From: Anaerolineae bacterium
Lineage (GTDB): Bacteria; Chloroflexota; Anaerolineae; Anaerolineales; Villigracilaceae
Direction: 5' to 3'
Assembly (NCBI GenBank): GCA_022013685.1
Contig: JAKLPV010000092.1
Location: 1-64,000 of the forward strand
Length of the DNA: 64,000 bases
In this document: positions 49,786 to 57,158 of the stretch, piece by piece
Position numbering within the stretch: the stretch's first letter is position 1
How the letters are laid out: every line of letters starts with the position of its first letter
Notes under the pieces: generated by a model
The model's input: only the letters and a program-made list of their open reading frames with translations
What the model was told of the DNA's origin: nothing
The model's database searches: none
Program-made: the position numbers and the translations under genes

Positions 49786-51072
49786 CTACGGCAATAATAC
49801 AAAATCGTACCCGCTCACGCCGCTATCTATCAGCACACTTGGAGATGAAAGGTCGCGCAGACGCAGCTCTTCGCCGTTCAGGAAGAGATAACGACTTTCG
49901 GAGACCCACGCCAGGCCAGAGAAGCGAGCTGTATCACTGAGCGGTATGGGTGCGCCGCCAAACTCAAGCAGGATGGGGTTCGACGGGGCTTCGGCGTAAT
50001 AGGCCACCCGCGCAGAATCGGGATTCCAGTTCAGGATGGTCAGCGCCGGCGCGGAAGTGTAAACCCGGTCAGCGGTGCTGGCGTCGATGACGTGCAGGGA
50101 TTGTATCCCGCCGCTTTCGCGCACGTAGGCAACCTTGATGCCGTCCGGTGAAATGAACGGGAAACTCTGCCAGACCGGCCCTGCTACAAATTCGGCCAAC
50201 CGGGCGGCTTCGCCTGCCAGGGGGATGTAGTAATAGCGGGTTGGCTCTGTGGGATCATCGAGGACGGCTGAGGCCGGGATAACGGTGTATAAACCCGCCG
50301 AGTCGTTACGCCAGACCACCTGCGGGAAATAGGTCCACTCACTGTAAGTGGAGACGAATTTGAAATTGAAGACGGTGCGATCATCCGAGCCGTCGCGGCG
50401 CAGGATGCGAATCTTTTCTCCTTGGGCCAGACTGAAATATTGTCCGTCGGGCGAGAAAGTCCACTGGCCGCCGCCGCTGCCGGGGGCCAGGATAACAGTC
50501 AGCGTGCCGCTGTCCGCGTCCACGCGTTGCAAATCGGCCAGGGGCGCCGGGTAACCTTCGGTTTCACCGTATAGCTCAAAGAATATCTCGTGACTGTCGG
50601 GGGTGAAGTCGAAGTGGCGGATATGAACTTCGAGGATGTCGCCGGAGCGGAATCCGTTCAGGTAGGCGCGGTTGACGAGCGGACGTTCGCCTGTCCCATC
50701 GGCGAGGACGGAGTACAGTTCTCCGTCACGCAGGAAGGCGACCACTTGCCCGTCATCGCTGATACGGGGCGAGTCATCATCCTTGCTGCTGGTGGTCAGG
50801 ATTTGTGGCGCAACGCTATCACGCCACAGGATGATGCTCCCGCTGCGGGCGTAGGCAATGTTCAGGTTGGTGGGGGCGGGTTCCGGGGTGGCTGTTTCTG
50901 GCAGTGGGGGCGCGGCGGGGACTGTCCCGACGGCGGCGGCCGTCAGACTTTCGGCCACCAGTGTGGCGACATCCAGTGTTGGTCCGGCAGGTTCGTTTGT
51001 CGGAGTGGAAAAAGGCAGGCTGCAAGCCAGGGAAGCCAGCAGCAGGGCGAGCAGAGCGATTGTCTTTGACAT
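49786..51072 (-). CDS. Lipoprotein with TolB-like propeller
   Basis: 428 residues from the ATG at 51072; further upstream frame runs into a repeat. The signal peptide ends LASLACS (lipobox Cys), followed by a Thr/Pro-rich linker and blades such as ISDDGQVVAFLRDGELY, FSPDGQYFSLAQG and ISPDGIKVAYVRESGG. Such propellers bind partners or ligands at the cell surface. It resembles the C-terminal part of the pseudokinase protein at 24031 in repeat type. Its own terminator follows. Confidence 0.82.
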   Translation of the reverse strand: MSKTIALLALLLASLACSLPFSTPTNEPAGPTLDVATLVAESLTAAAVGTVPAAPPLPETATPEPAPTNLNIAYARSGSIILWRDSVAPQILTTSSKDDDSPRISDDGQVVAFLRDGELYSVLADGTGERPLVNRAYLNGFRSGDILEVHIRHFDFTPDSHEIFFELYGETEGYPAPLADLQRVDADSGTLTVILAPGSGGGQWTFSPDGQYFSLAQGEKIRILRRDGSDDRTVFNFKFVSTYSEWTYFPQVVWRNDSAGLYTVIPASAVLDDPTEPTRYYYIPLAGEAARLAEFVAGPVWQSFPFISPDGIKVAYVRESGGIQSLHVIDASTADRVYTSAPALTILNWNPDSARVAYYAEAPSNPILLEFGGAPIPLSDTARFSGLAWVSESRYLFLNGEELRLRDLSSPSVLIDSGVSGYDFVLLP

Positions 51073-51097
51073 GGGTTTCTCCGTTTTTAAAAATGAT

Positions 51098-51180
51098 AAC
51101 ACGGATGGGCTCTTTGGGAATCTCCGTGGTAAGACACCCCAAAATGCGGTCTTCTTTACGGAAATATCAGAGAACCCATG
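51098..51180. repeat. Long palindromic element, copy B (reverse)
   Basis: On the minus strand it reads CTGATATTTCCGTAAAGAAG, then CCGCATTTTGGGG, and ACGGAGATTCCCAAAGAGCC, matching copy A at 32893-33001 outside its inner palindrome. It lies between the lipoprotein gene and the glutaredoxin promoter. Confidence 0.65.
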
Positions 51181-51233
51181 GATGTCGAGCGCTACGCGTT
51201 TCAGGTATAATTTATTGCAGGGAGAACGCATTG

Positions 51234-51503
51234 ATGAGCGAAAAATATGGCAAGTTTCCGGAACAGATCACGGTTTTTAGCGCCAGTTGGTGCCCCGATT
51301 GTAAACGCGTGAAAAAGTTACTCGACGAGAAACAAATTCTGTATTTGCTCGTAGATATTGGCAAAGATAATGATGCTTTTCTTTTTGTCGAGAAGTTAAC
51401 CAGGCGGGTGAAGATTCCCACCATTATTTTCCCTGATGGAACGCAAATGGTCGAGCCATCGAATGCTGAACTTGTTGCTAAGTTGGAGAAATTATCGTTA
51501 TGA
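51234..51503 (+). CDS. Glutaredoxin-like protein (CPDC)
   Basis: 89 residues with a thioredoxin-fold active site SASWCPDCKRVKKLL and the cis-Pro region VKIPTIIFPDG. It acts in thiol-disulfide exchange. TATAAT lies at 51206 and GGGAG 10 bases before the ATG. Its last 4 bases overlap the start of a second glutaredoxin-like gene (ATGA). Together with NfeD-like and flotillin genes it forms one operon. Confidence 0.88.
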   Translation: MSEKYGKFPEQITVFSASWCPDCKRVKKLLDEKQILYLLVDIGKDNDAFLFVEKLTRRVKIPTIIFPDGTQMVEPSNAELVAKLEKLSL

Positions 51504-51769
51504 ACCCTGACCTGTATGTCCGCAACCCAAGCAAGATCATGTTGTATGGCACTTCCTGGTGCGGCGATTGTCGCCGCGCGCGGCGCGTTTTCTCGCAGAT
51601 GGGGACTGGCTACGAAGACATCGACATCGATGCCGATGCGCAGGCTGAGGCTTTTGTGAAGGAACTTAACCAGGGCAATCGTTCAGTGCCGACGATCGTT
51701 TTCCCGGATGGCAGTGTGCTGGTCGAGTCGCGTGAAGATGAATTGGCTGCAAAGCTGAAGAGTCTGTAA
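51500..51769 (+). CDS. Glutaredoxin-like protein (CGDC)
   Basis: 89 residues, a paralogue of the preceding protein with active site TSWCGDCRRARRV and cis-Pro segment RSVPTIVFPDGS. Both share the ending E-EL-AKL. It overlaps its neighbours on both sides by a few bases (ATGA upstream, one base downstream). The tandem pair may serve different partners; the two active sites differ at the middle residue (Pro against Gly). Confidence 0.88.
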   Translation: MNPDLYVRNPSKIMLYGTSWCGDCRRARRVFSQMGTGYEDIDIDADAQAEAFVKELNQGNRSVPTIVFPDGSVLVESREDELAAKLKSL

Positions 51770-52332
51770 TGGGCGCCCTTGCGATTATTGAGTTGATATT
51801 CTGGGCATCTGCTGTCGCTGGCGGTGTTGTTTTTATCCTGCGAACAGTGATGATGTTGGTGGGTTTTGGCGCAGACCATGGCGGCGACCTGGATGTCAAC
51901 CCGGACGGTCACACGGCTGGCGATACAGATATAAGCTTTAAGTTGCTTTCGATTCAGGGCCTGACAGCTTTTTTTATGATGTTTGGGCTGGTGGGACTGA
52001 CCCTATTAAGATCCCAATCGCCAACGTTTTTATCTGTTTTTGGGGGAGTTGTGGCGGGCTTGTTTACGGTTTGGGTGCTCAGCATTATTTTCTCCAAGAT
52101 GAAACTTTTGCAATCTGATGGCACTGTGGATATTAAGAATGCTATCGGTGTGCATGGCTCGGTTTACTTGAATATTCCTGTCAACGGTTCCGGGCAGGTG
52201 CAGGTTCCTGTGCAAGGGGCTTTGAAGATTTTTGATGCGATTGCCAAGGATGGTCAGAAAATTTTTACCGGAGAAAAAATTGTCGTGGTGGATGTAGCGG
52301 ATAAGAGCACATTGGTTGTCGAGAAAACATAA
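51769..52332 (+). CDS. NfeD-like membrane protein
   Basis: 187 residues with three spans (about 5-28, 62-80 and 88-105) and a C-terminal OB-fold-like domain (IGVHGSVYLNIPVNGSGQVQ, in part). NfeD proteins partner flotillin-like SPFH proteins, whose gene lies 21 bases downstream. The start overlaps the preceding stop by one base. Gene order is that of the yuaF-yuaG pair of Bacillus. Confidence 0.8.
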   Translation: MGALAIIELIFWASAVAGGVVFILRTVMMLVGFGADHGGDLDVNPDGHTAGDTDISFKLLSIQGLTAFFMMFGLVGLTLLRSQSPTFLSVFGGVVAGLFTVWVLSIIFSKMKLLQSDGTVDIKNAIGVHGSVYLNIPVNGSGQVQVPVQGALKIFDAIAKDGQKIFTGEKIVVVDVADKSTLVVEKT

Positions 52333-52353
52333 TTAAGAATGGAGAGATAATAT

Positions 52354-53802
52354 ATGAATGCCCTGAGTTTTGGTCTGTTGGCGCTTTTTGCTTTTGTAAT
52401 TTTGCTGTTTTTCAGCACCGTGTTCCTCGCCAGCCGCTATAAGCGCTGTCCTTCTGATAAGGTCCTGGTTATTTATGGCCGGGTGGAAAAAGGAAAATCC
52501 AGCCGCACCATGCATGGCGGCGGTTCCTTTGTCTGGCCATTGATTCAGGATTATGCCTACTTGAGCCTGACTCCGATCACCATCAGCATTCCGCTCGAAA
52601 ATGCGCTCTCGCTGCAAAATATCCGTATCCATGTTCCGAGCACCTTTACCGTTGGCGTCAGTACCTCGCCAGAGATTATGACCAATGCAGCCGAACGCAT
52701 TCTGCATCTGACGCAGGACAAGATCGAAGATATGTGTAAGGAAATCATTTTCGGCCAACTGCGTTTGACGGTTGCTTCGTTGACCATCGAACAAATCAAT
52801 CAGGACCGCGAAAGCTTCCTGGAGGCGATTCGCCACAATGTCGAGCCGGAACTCAATAAAATCGGTCTGCACCTGATCAACGTTAATATCACCGACATCA
52901 CCGACGAATCAGACTATATCGCCAGCATCGGTAAAAAAGCCGCCTCTGAAGCCATCAACCGCGCCAAAGTGGATGTAGCCGAGCAGGACAAGATCGGCGC
53001 GATCGGTGAGGCCCAGGCTTTTCGTGAGCGTGAAGTCAAAGTTGCTGAGGAAATGGCCCAGGCCGAAATTGGCCGCAAGACTGCCGACGCCAACCAGCGT
53101 ATCAAGGTGCAGGAACGCGAAGCCAGCGCGGTGCAGGGCGAAAACACGGCCAATGCCAATATTGCTGAATACAATGCCCAACTGGAAGTCAAGCGTGCCG
53201 CGGCGCTCCAGCAAGGTGAAGTTGCCAAATACGAGGCTCAGGTGAGCATCCAGCAGGCGCTATACAAAGCTGAGACCGAACGCCTGCGCGCGGAAGAAGT
53301 TGTCCGCCAGGAAATTGAGAAAAGCAAAGTTGAAATTGCCGCTGAAGCCGAAGCCGAAAAAGTCCGCCGCGAAGCCAGGGGCGTTGCCGACGGTATCTTG
53401 CTTAAGTACGAGGCTGAAGCCAGTGGTATTCGTAAATTGCTCGACTCAAAGGCCGCAGGCTACCAGAAGCTGGTTGAAAGCGTTGGCGGAGATGCCCAGG
53501 CTGCGGCAACCCTGCTGATGATCGAAAAGCTGGAAGAGTTGGTGGCTCGCCAGGTCGAAGCGATCAGCAATCTCAAGATCGATAAAATCACCGTCTGGGA
53601 TTCGGGCGGCAATGGCGATGGTTCGAGCACCTCGAACTTTATTTCCAACCTGTTCAAGAGCCTGCCACCCCTGCAGGATATTTCTGAAATGGCCGGGTTC
53701 CAGTTGCCTGAGTACCTGGGCAAGATGCGCGAAAAAAATATTGTCGCCGGAAACCCCGTTGAGGGTGAAGCGCCGGATGCCCCGAAAGCGGAAGAAAAGT
53801 AA
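52354..53802 (+). CDS. Flotillin-like membrane scaffold protein
   Basis: 482 residues: an N-terminal membrane segment (about 5-28), the SPFH domain (about 40-200, VLVIYGRVEKG to NVNITDITDES) and a long coiled coil rich in Ala/Glu (about 205-380, AEAEAEKVRREARG). A Gly/Ser-rich tail follows. Flotillins organise membrane microdomains. It follows an NfeD-like gene, as in other bacteria. A GGAGAG ribosome-binding site lies 8 bases upstream. Confidence 0.93.
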   Translation: MNALSFGLLALFAFVILLFFSTVFLASRYKRCPSDKVLVIYGRVEKGKSSRTMHGGGSFVWPLIQDYAYLSLTPITISIPLENALSLQNIRIHVPSTFTVGVSTSPEIMTNAAERILHLTQDKIEDMCKEIIFGQLRLTVASLTIEQINQDRESFLEAIRHNVEPELNKIGLHLINVNITDITDESDYIASIGKKAASEAINRAKVDVAEQDKIGAIGEAQAFREREVKVAEEMAQAEIGRKTADANQRIKVQEREASAVQGENTANANIAEYNAQLEVKRAAALQQGEVAKYEAQVSIQQALYKAETERLRAEEVVRQEIEKSKVEIAAEAEAEKVRREARGVADGILLKYEAEASGIRKLLDSKAAGYQKLVESVGGDAQAAATLLMIEKLEELVARQVEAISNLKIDKITVWDSGGNGDGSSTSNFISNLFKSLPPLQDISEMAGFQLPEYLGKMREKNIVAGNPVEGEAPDAPKAEEK

Positions 53803-53820
53803 CCCGCACTCGAACGGAGA

Positions 53821-53852
53821 ACATCGCCATAGCCCAACCGCTATGGCGATGT
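53821..53852 (+). terminator. Terminator of the flotillin operon
   Basis: ACATCGCCATAG pairs with CTATGGCGATGT (12 bp), followed by TTATAA. It starts 19 bases after the stop codon. Confidence 0.85.
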
Positions 53853-53861
53853 TTATAAAAT

Positions 53862-54146
53862 ATGATCGCCACTCTCACTTTTCACCTGCACCTGCCCGGC
53901 TGTGCTTCACTCAAAGAGAAGCGCGGTTCTATCAAGCCGCTGATCAGCCGTTTGCACCGCGAATTTAACGTCTCGGTGGCAGAGGTTGGTTTGAACGATA
54001 AATGGAGCGAAAGCCTGATCGCCTGCGCCATGATCGGTAACGATGCGGCTTTCTTGCAAGCAGCGCTCGAGACGGTTCGCCGCTGGGTTGAGGCGCACTG
54101 GAGGGATGGAGATGTCTGGGATTCGAAAATTACCATACTCGAATGA
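53862..54146 (+). CDS. DUF503-family protein (YlxP-like)
   Basis: The 94-residue protein matches DUF503: MIATLTFHLHLPGCASLKEK, RGSIKPLISRLHREFNVSVA and EVGLNDKWSESLIACAMIG. The family is often encoded near rbfA and translation factors, but it stands alone here. The mRNA start is close to the preceding terminator, and no strong ribosome-binding site is seen. Confidence 0.85.
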   Translation: MIATLTFHLHLPGCASLKEKRGSIKPLISRLHREFNVSVAEVGLNDKWSESLIACAMIGNDAAFLQAALETVRRWVEAHWRDGDVWDSKITILE

Positions 54147-54182
54147 TCGCAGTTCTGTCAGTCGTTTTTAATTGGAGGCATT

Positions 54183-54956
54183 ATGGATTTGGGATTGAAT
54201 GGTTTGCGCGCCCTGGTCACCGGGGCCTCACGCGGATTGGGGTTTGCCACGGCGCAGGCGCTGGCCGCCGAAGGGGTGCAGGTTGCGATTAACAGTCGCA
54301 GCGTTGATAAACTTCGCGCAGCGGCAGACAGCCTGGGGGGCGTTGCGGTCGCGGCGGATATAACCGAACCCGGCGCGGCGGAGCGAGTGATCGCCGAAAC
54401 GGTCGAAAGCCTGGGTGGGTTGGATATCCTGATCACCAACGCGGGAGGGCCGCCTTCGGGCGCGTTCGAATCTTTCGACGACGCGGCCTGGGAAAAGGCG
54501 CTCGACCTATCGCTGATGAGCCATGTGCGCTTGATCCGGGCGGCGTTGCCGCATTTGCGCCGCTCGCAGGCGGCTGCGGTGCTGACGATCACTTCGTACT
54601 CGGTTAAGCAGCCGATCCCGAACCTGGTGCTGTCGAACAGCATCCGCGCGGCCACGGTGGGTTTGACCAAGACCCTGGCCCTGGAGTTGGGCAAGGATGG
54701 CATCCGCTTTAACTCGATTTTGCCGGGCTGGACGGAGACCGAGCGTGTGACTGAGCTGATGACTTTTCGTGCCGGGCAGAACGGCACCACGGTTGATGAG
54801 GAGATCCGCAAGCAGATGGCCGAGTCGCCGCTGGGACGCATGGCGCGCCCGGATGAGTTTGCCAAACCGGCGGTTTTCCTGGTTTCACCGGCAGCCAGTT
54901 ACATCACCGGCGTGATGCTGACGGTCGATGGCGGCATGGTGAAGGGCACGTTGTAG
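54183..54956 (+). CDS. Short-chain dehydrogenase/reductase, atypical active site
   Basis: 257 residues with the cofactor motif VTGASRGLGFA, NAGGPPSG and the Ser region TITSYSVKQP. The catalytic YxxxK is not present; the region reads LSNSIRAATVGLTKTLA, so Tyr/Lys become Ser/Arg or similar. Such variants form a recognised SDR side group with doubtful reductase activity. GGAGG lies 7 bases before the ATG. Substrate is unknown. Confidence 0.85.
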   Translation: MDLGLNGLRALVTGASRGLGFATAQALAAEGVQVAINSRSVDKLRAAADSLGGVAVAADITEPGAAERVIAETVESLGGLDILITNAGGPPSGAFESFDDAAWEKALDLSLMSHVRLIRAALPHLRRSQAAAVLTITSYSVKQPIPNLVLSNSIRAATVGLTKTLALELGKDGIRFNSILPGWTETERVTELMTFRAGQNGTTVDEEIRKQMAESPLGRMARPDEFAKPAVFLVSPAASYITGVMLTVDGGMVKGTL

Positions 54957-54964
54957 GAAATCTT

Positions 54965-55038
54965 TTAAACACGAAGGACACCAAGGGCACGAAGGAAAAG
55001 TAAAAACCTTTGTGTACCTGGTGTCCTTTGTGTTTTAA
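54965..55038. repeat. CACGAAGG-type palindromic repeat
   Basis: TTAAACACGAAGGACACCAAGG and its inverted half CCTGGTGTCCTTTGTGTTTTAA (each given in parts: AACACGAAGGACACCA; TGGTGTCCTTTGTGTT) span the gap between convergent genes. It could act as a bidirectional terminator. It is akin to the GACACGGAG-type ends of the GxxExxY cassette. Confidence 0.7.
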
Positions 55039-55041
55039 ATC

Positions 55042-56331
55042 TTACCCGCAGCCGCCGCCGCTTTTATCGCGTTGCAGTTCGAGTTTGATGACCGGTTCGT
55101 ACTCGAGTTCTTCCCATTTTTGCGGGTCGGGATAGCAGGATTCGTAGCGTGAGCCAAGCACTGCCGGGAAGTTGTAGCGCAGTTGTTCGGGAGTGGAATT
55201 TCCGCTCAAAGATTTGATCTCGGGGTCATCCGCGCCGAAGAAGGCGATCCAGTTGTTCAGGCCGCCTTCAAGGATGTAGATGTTCTTGACCCCGCTGCCG
55301 ACCAGGATGCGCCAGGCTGCTGTGGCGTCGACTTCGTCATTGCTCATCACGAAATAAACCGTATTCGGGTTGTGTTTGGCTTGCAACTGCGATACAACGG
55401 TCGGGATTTGGGCCAATGGCACGTTCAGCGCGTTGCTGAGATGGTACAGGTTGTAATCCGATTCAGGGCGGACATCAAGCAGGACGGTAACCAAGCCGTT
55501 GTCGAACATGGTGTGATAAACCTCGGCGGGCGAGGCCTGTGCCAGCCGGTTGGCGAGTAGTTCCTCGGCGCTGAATTTGATGCTCGCGCCCTCGATACCG
55601 ATCTCACGGGTGAAGTACGTTCGTTCCAGTTTTTGATCAATGCCGGGCGAGCCAATCAGAACTGTGCCGAAGGCAACCGCGAAGAGTGCAACCGCGCCGT
55701 AGACGCGCGCTTTGGGTTCTTTAGCCAGGTCACGTTTGCCGAAGATACGTTCCAATTGTTCCCCGCCCCAGAACATGAAGAGCGCCATGGCGACGATGAT
55801 GGTCACAACCACGCCATTCGGCAGGTTGAGCCAGTCCATGATGGTGAGACGTCCCAGGTAGCCGGAAGTCTGCCACCAGTAATCGTAGAGCGGTTCGGTT
55901 TCGCCAAACAGGAAGATTCCGGCCGTCACGCCCAGGACGAAGAAGATCCCGTCGATTTTTCCGGTGAAGGCCGAGACGAGCGAGGTGCCGGGGCAAAATC
56001 CGCCGACGATGAAGCCGACGCCCATGATCAACCCGCCGACGATTCCGCTCCACAGGTAAGTCGGGTTGACCCAGATCAGGCTGTAATCGACGATGCCCAG
56101 GCCGATCATGGTGAAGAGCAGCACCATAGCGGTCACGATGGCCCCGAACATGACTTTGAGCACGGTCAGCTCACGGAAGTAGAACTGCGCGGCCAGTTTT
56201 TTCGAATTGCCAAAGCCCGAGATTTCGAGCACGTAGCCGAAGAAGAAGCCGATGACAGCAAAGACCAGGTAGGTCCACGGGTTGGCGGTGCTGACGGTTT
56301 GTAAAATTTGAAGGGGAAATGGATATTCCAT
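55042..56331 (-). CDS. YeeE/YedE transporter fused to a rhodanese-like domain
   Basis: 429 residues. The N-terminal part (about 1-240) is a YeeE/YedE sulfur-transport-type membrane protein with GGFCPGTSLVSA. A rhodanese-like domain follows (about 290-380: TVLLDVRPESDYNLYHLSNA). The rhodanese active loop, normally C-x-x-G, reads FVMSNDEVDATAAW, so the Cys is gone. It ends SGGGCG. These proteins import thiosulfate-like sulfur; the rhodanese part may bind rather than transfer sulfur. It is the last gene of the sulfur/cytochrome operon. Confidence 0.85.
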   Translation of the reverse strand: MEYPFPLQILQTVSTANPWTYLVFAVIGFFFGYVLEISGFGNSKKLAAQFYFRELTVLKVMFGAIVTAMVLLFTMIGLGIVDYSLIWVNPTYLWSGIVGGLIMGVGFIVGGFCPGTSLVSAFTGKIDGIFFVLGVTAGIFLFGETEPLYDYWWQTSGYLGRLTIMDWLNLPNGVVVTIIVAMALFMFWGGEQLERIFGKRDLAKEPKARVYGAVALFAVAFGTVLIGSPGIDQKLERTYFTREIGIEGASIKFSAEELLANRLAQASPAEVYHTMFDNGLVTVLLDVRPESDYNLYHLSNALNVPLAQIPTVVSQLQAKHNPNTVYFVMSNDEVDATAAWRILVGSGVKNIYILEGGLNNWIAFFGADDPEIKSLSGNSTPEQLRYNFPAVLGSRYESCYPDPQKWEELEYEPVIKLELQRDKSGGGCG

Positions 56332-56342
56332 AAGATTTTCCT

Positions 56343-56372
56343 TTCCAAAATCAGGAGATTTTGGACTCCGTT
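56343..56372. repeat. CCAAAATC...GATTTTGGACTCC repeat
   Basis: CCAAAATCAGGAGATTTTGG followed by ACTCC resembles 34880-34905 (CCAAAATCTCCAGATTTTGG then AGTCC). Both lie before the start of a membrane protein gene in operons and could form small hairpins. Confidence 0.55.
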
Positions 56373-56373
56373 T

Positions 56374-56955
56374 TTAGAGCCACAATTTGCGGACGAAATA
56401 GGCCAGCATATAGGCCCCGGCGAAGACAGAGAACATAAAAGCCCAGGCGCCGACCGAGAGCACCGCGCCACCCGAAAGGGCCAGTCCGCTGGTACAGCCG
56501 CGCGCCATGCGCGCTCCGTAGCCCATGATCAGCCCGCCTAAAAAGGCCATTGCCCAACGGGTGCGCCTGGAAATTTGCGGGCCTTTGTTGGTCTCGAAGC
56601 CCAGTCGTCCGTTTTGCCAGCCGCCAAAGAAGCCGCCCAGGGCTGTGCCGAAGATCATCGGGATGATCCAATCGTCAAGCGGGTTCTTGTCGCCGCCAGC
56701 CATTTTGAGCAGGTAGGGGTTGTTGTCAACATGGGCCGGGGCGAACACATCCTGCACGGCCACAATCAGGCGGTTGAGCCCGCCCGAGGCTCCCAGTCCG
56801 TTACCGGTCAGGAAGAAGGCTCCGAACAAGACCAACCCGAGCAGGAATCCGCCCAGGTAGGGGTGGATGTAGTTCTTCTTGGGGCGTTGGAACAGGAACG
56901 TTTTGACGGGCTGCCAGTCAAAAGATTTTTTAGGGGTTTTGGTTGCTACGGTCAT
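56374..56955 (-). CDS. YeeE/YedE-family sulfur-transport-type membrane protein
   Basis: 193 residues from the ATG at 56955 (GGAG 8 bases ahead). It has about four spans and the family motif ARGCTSGLALSGGA near residue 155, with a Cys in the path. The pair of YeeE-type proteins in one operon may build a two-part pore. The upstream gene is a cytochrome fusion, and repeats of the CTTCGAC type lie between. Confidence 0.85.
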   Translation of the reverse strand: MTVATKTPKKSFDWQPVKTFLFQRPKKNYIHPYLGGFLLGLVLFGAFFLTGNGLGASGGLNRLIVAVQDVFAPAHVDNNPYLLKMAGGDKNPLDDWIIPMIFGTALGGFFGGWQNGRLGFETNKGPQISRRTRWAMAFLGGLIMGYGARMARGCTSGLALSGGAVLSVGAWAFMFSVFAGAYMLAYFVRKLWL

Positions 56956-56980
56956 AGGGTTTTCTCCGTCATCTTTCATA

Positions 56981-57142
56981 AGTCCTGAGCGGAGCAGCGC
57001 GTTCTGTGCGCTGCGCAGTCGAAGGACGTTTTCAGCCAGACAAATCTTCTGTTATTTGTGATATCGCCCTTCGACTTCGGTTTTCGACTGCGGCCCTTCG
57101 TTTTCACTCAGGGCCTGCGCTCAAACCTCCGCTCAGGGCTTG
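56981..57142. repeat. CTTCGAC/CTCAGGGC-type repeats, copy 4
   Basis: GTCCTGAGCGGAGCAGCGC with GCGCTGCGCAGTCGAAGGAC form one interrupted palindrome (56983-57028); CGCCCTTCGACTTCGG and CTCAGGGCCTGCG with CCGCTCAGGGC follow. They occupy the space between the cytochrome and YeeE genes. Confidence 0.7.
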
Positions 57143-57158
57143 TACTGGTTACTGATTA

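Noticed and set aside
54183-54956. Standard FabG (3-oxoacyl-ACP reductase)
   Set aside because: The YxxxK catalytic pair is missing, and no fatty-acid synthesis genes are adjacent.
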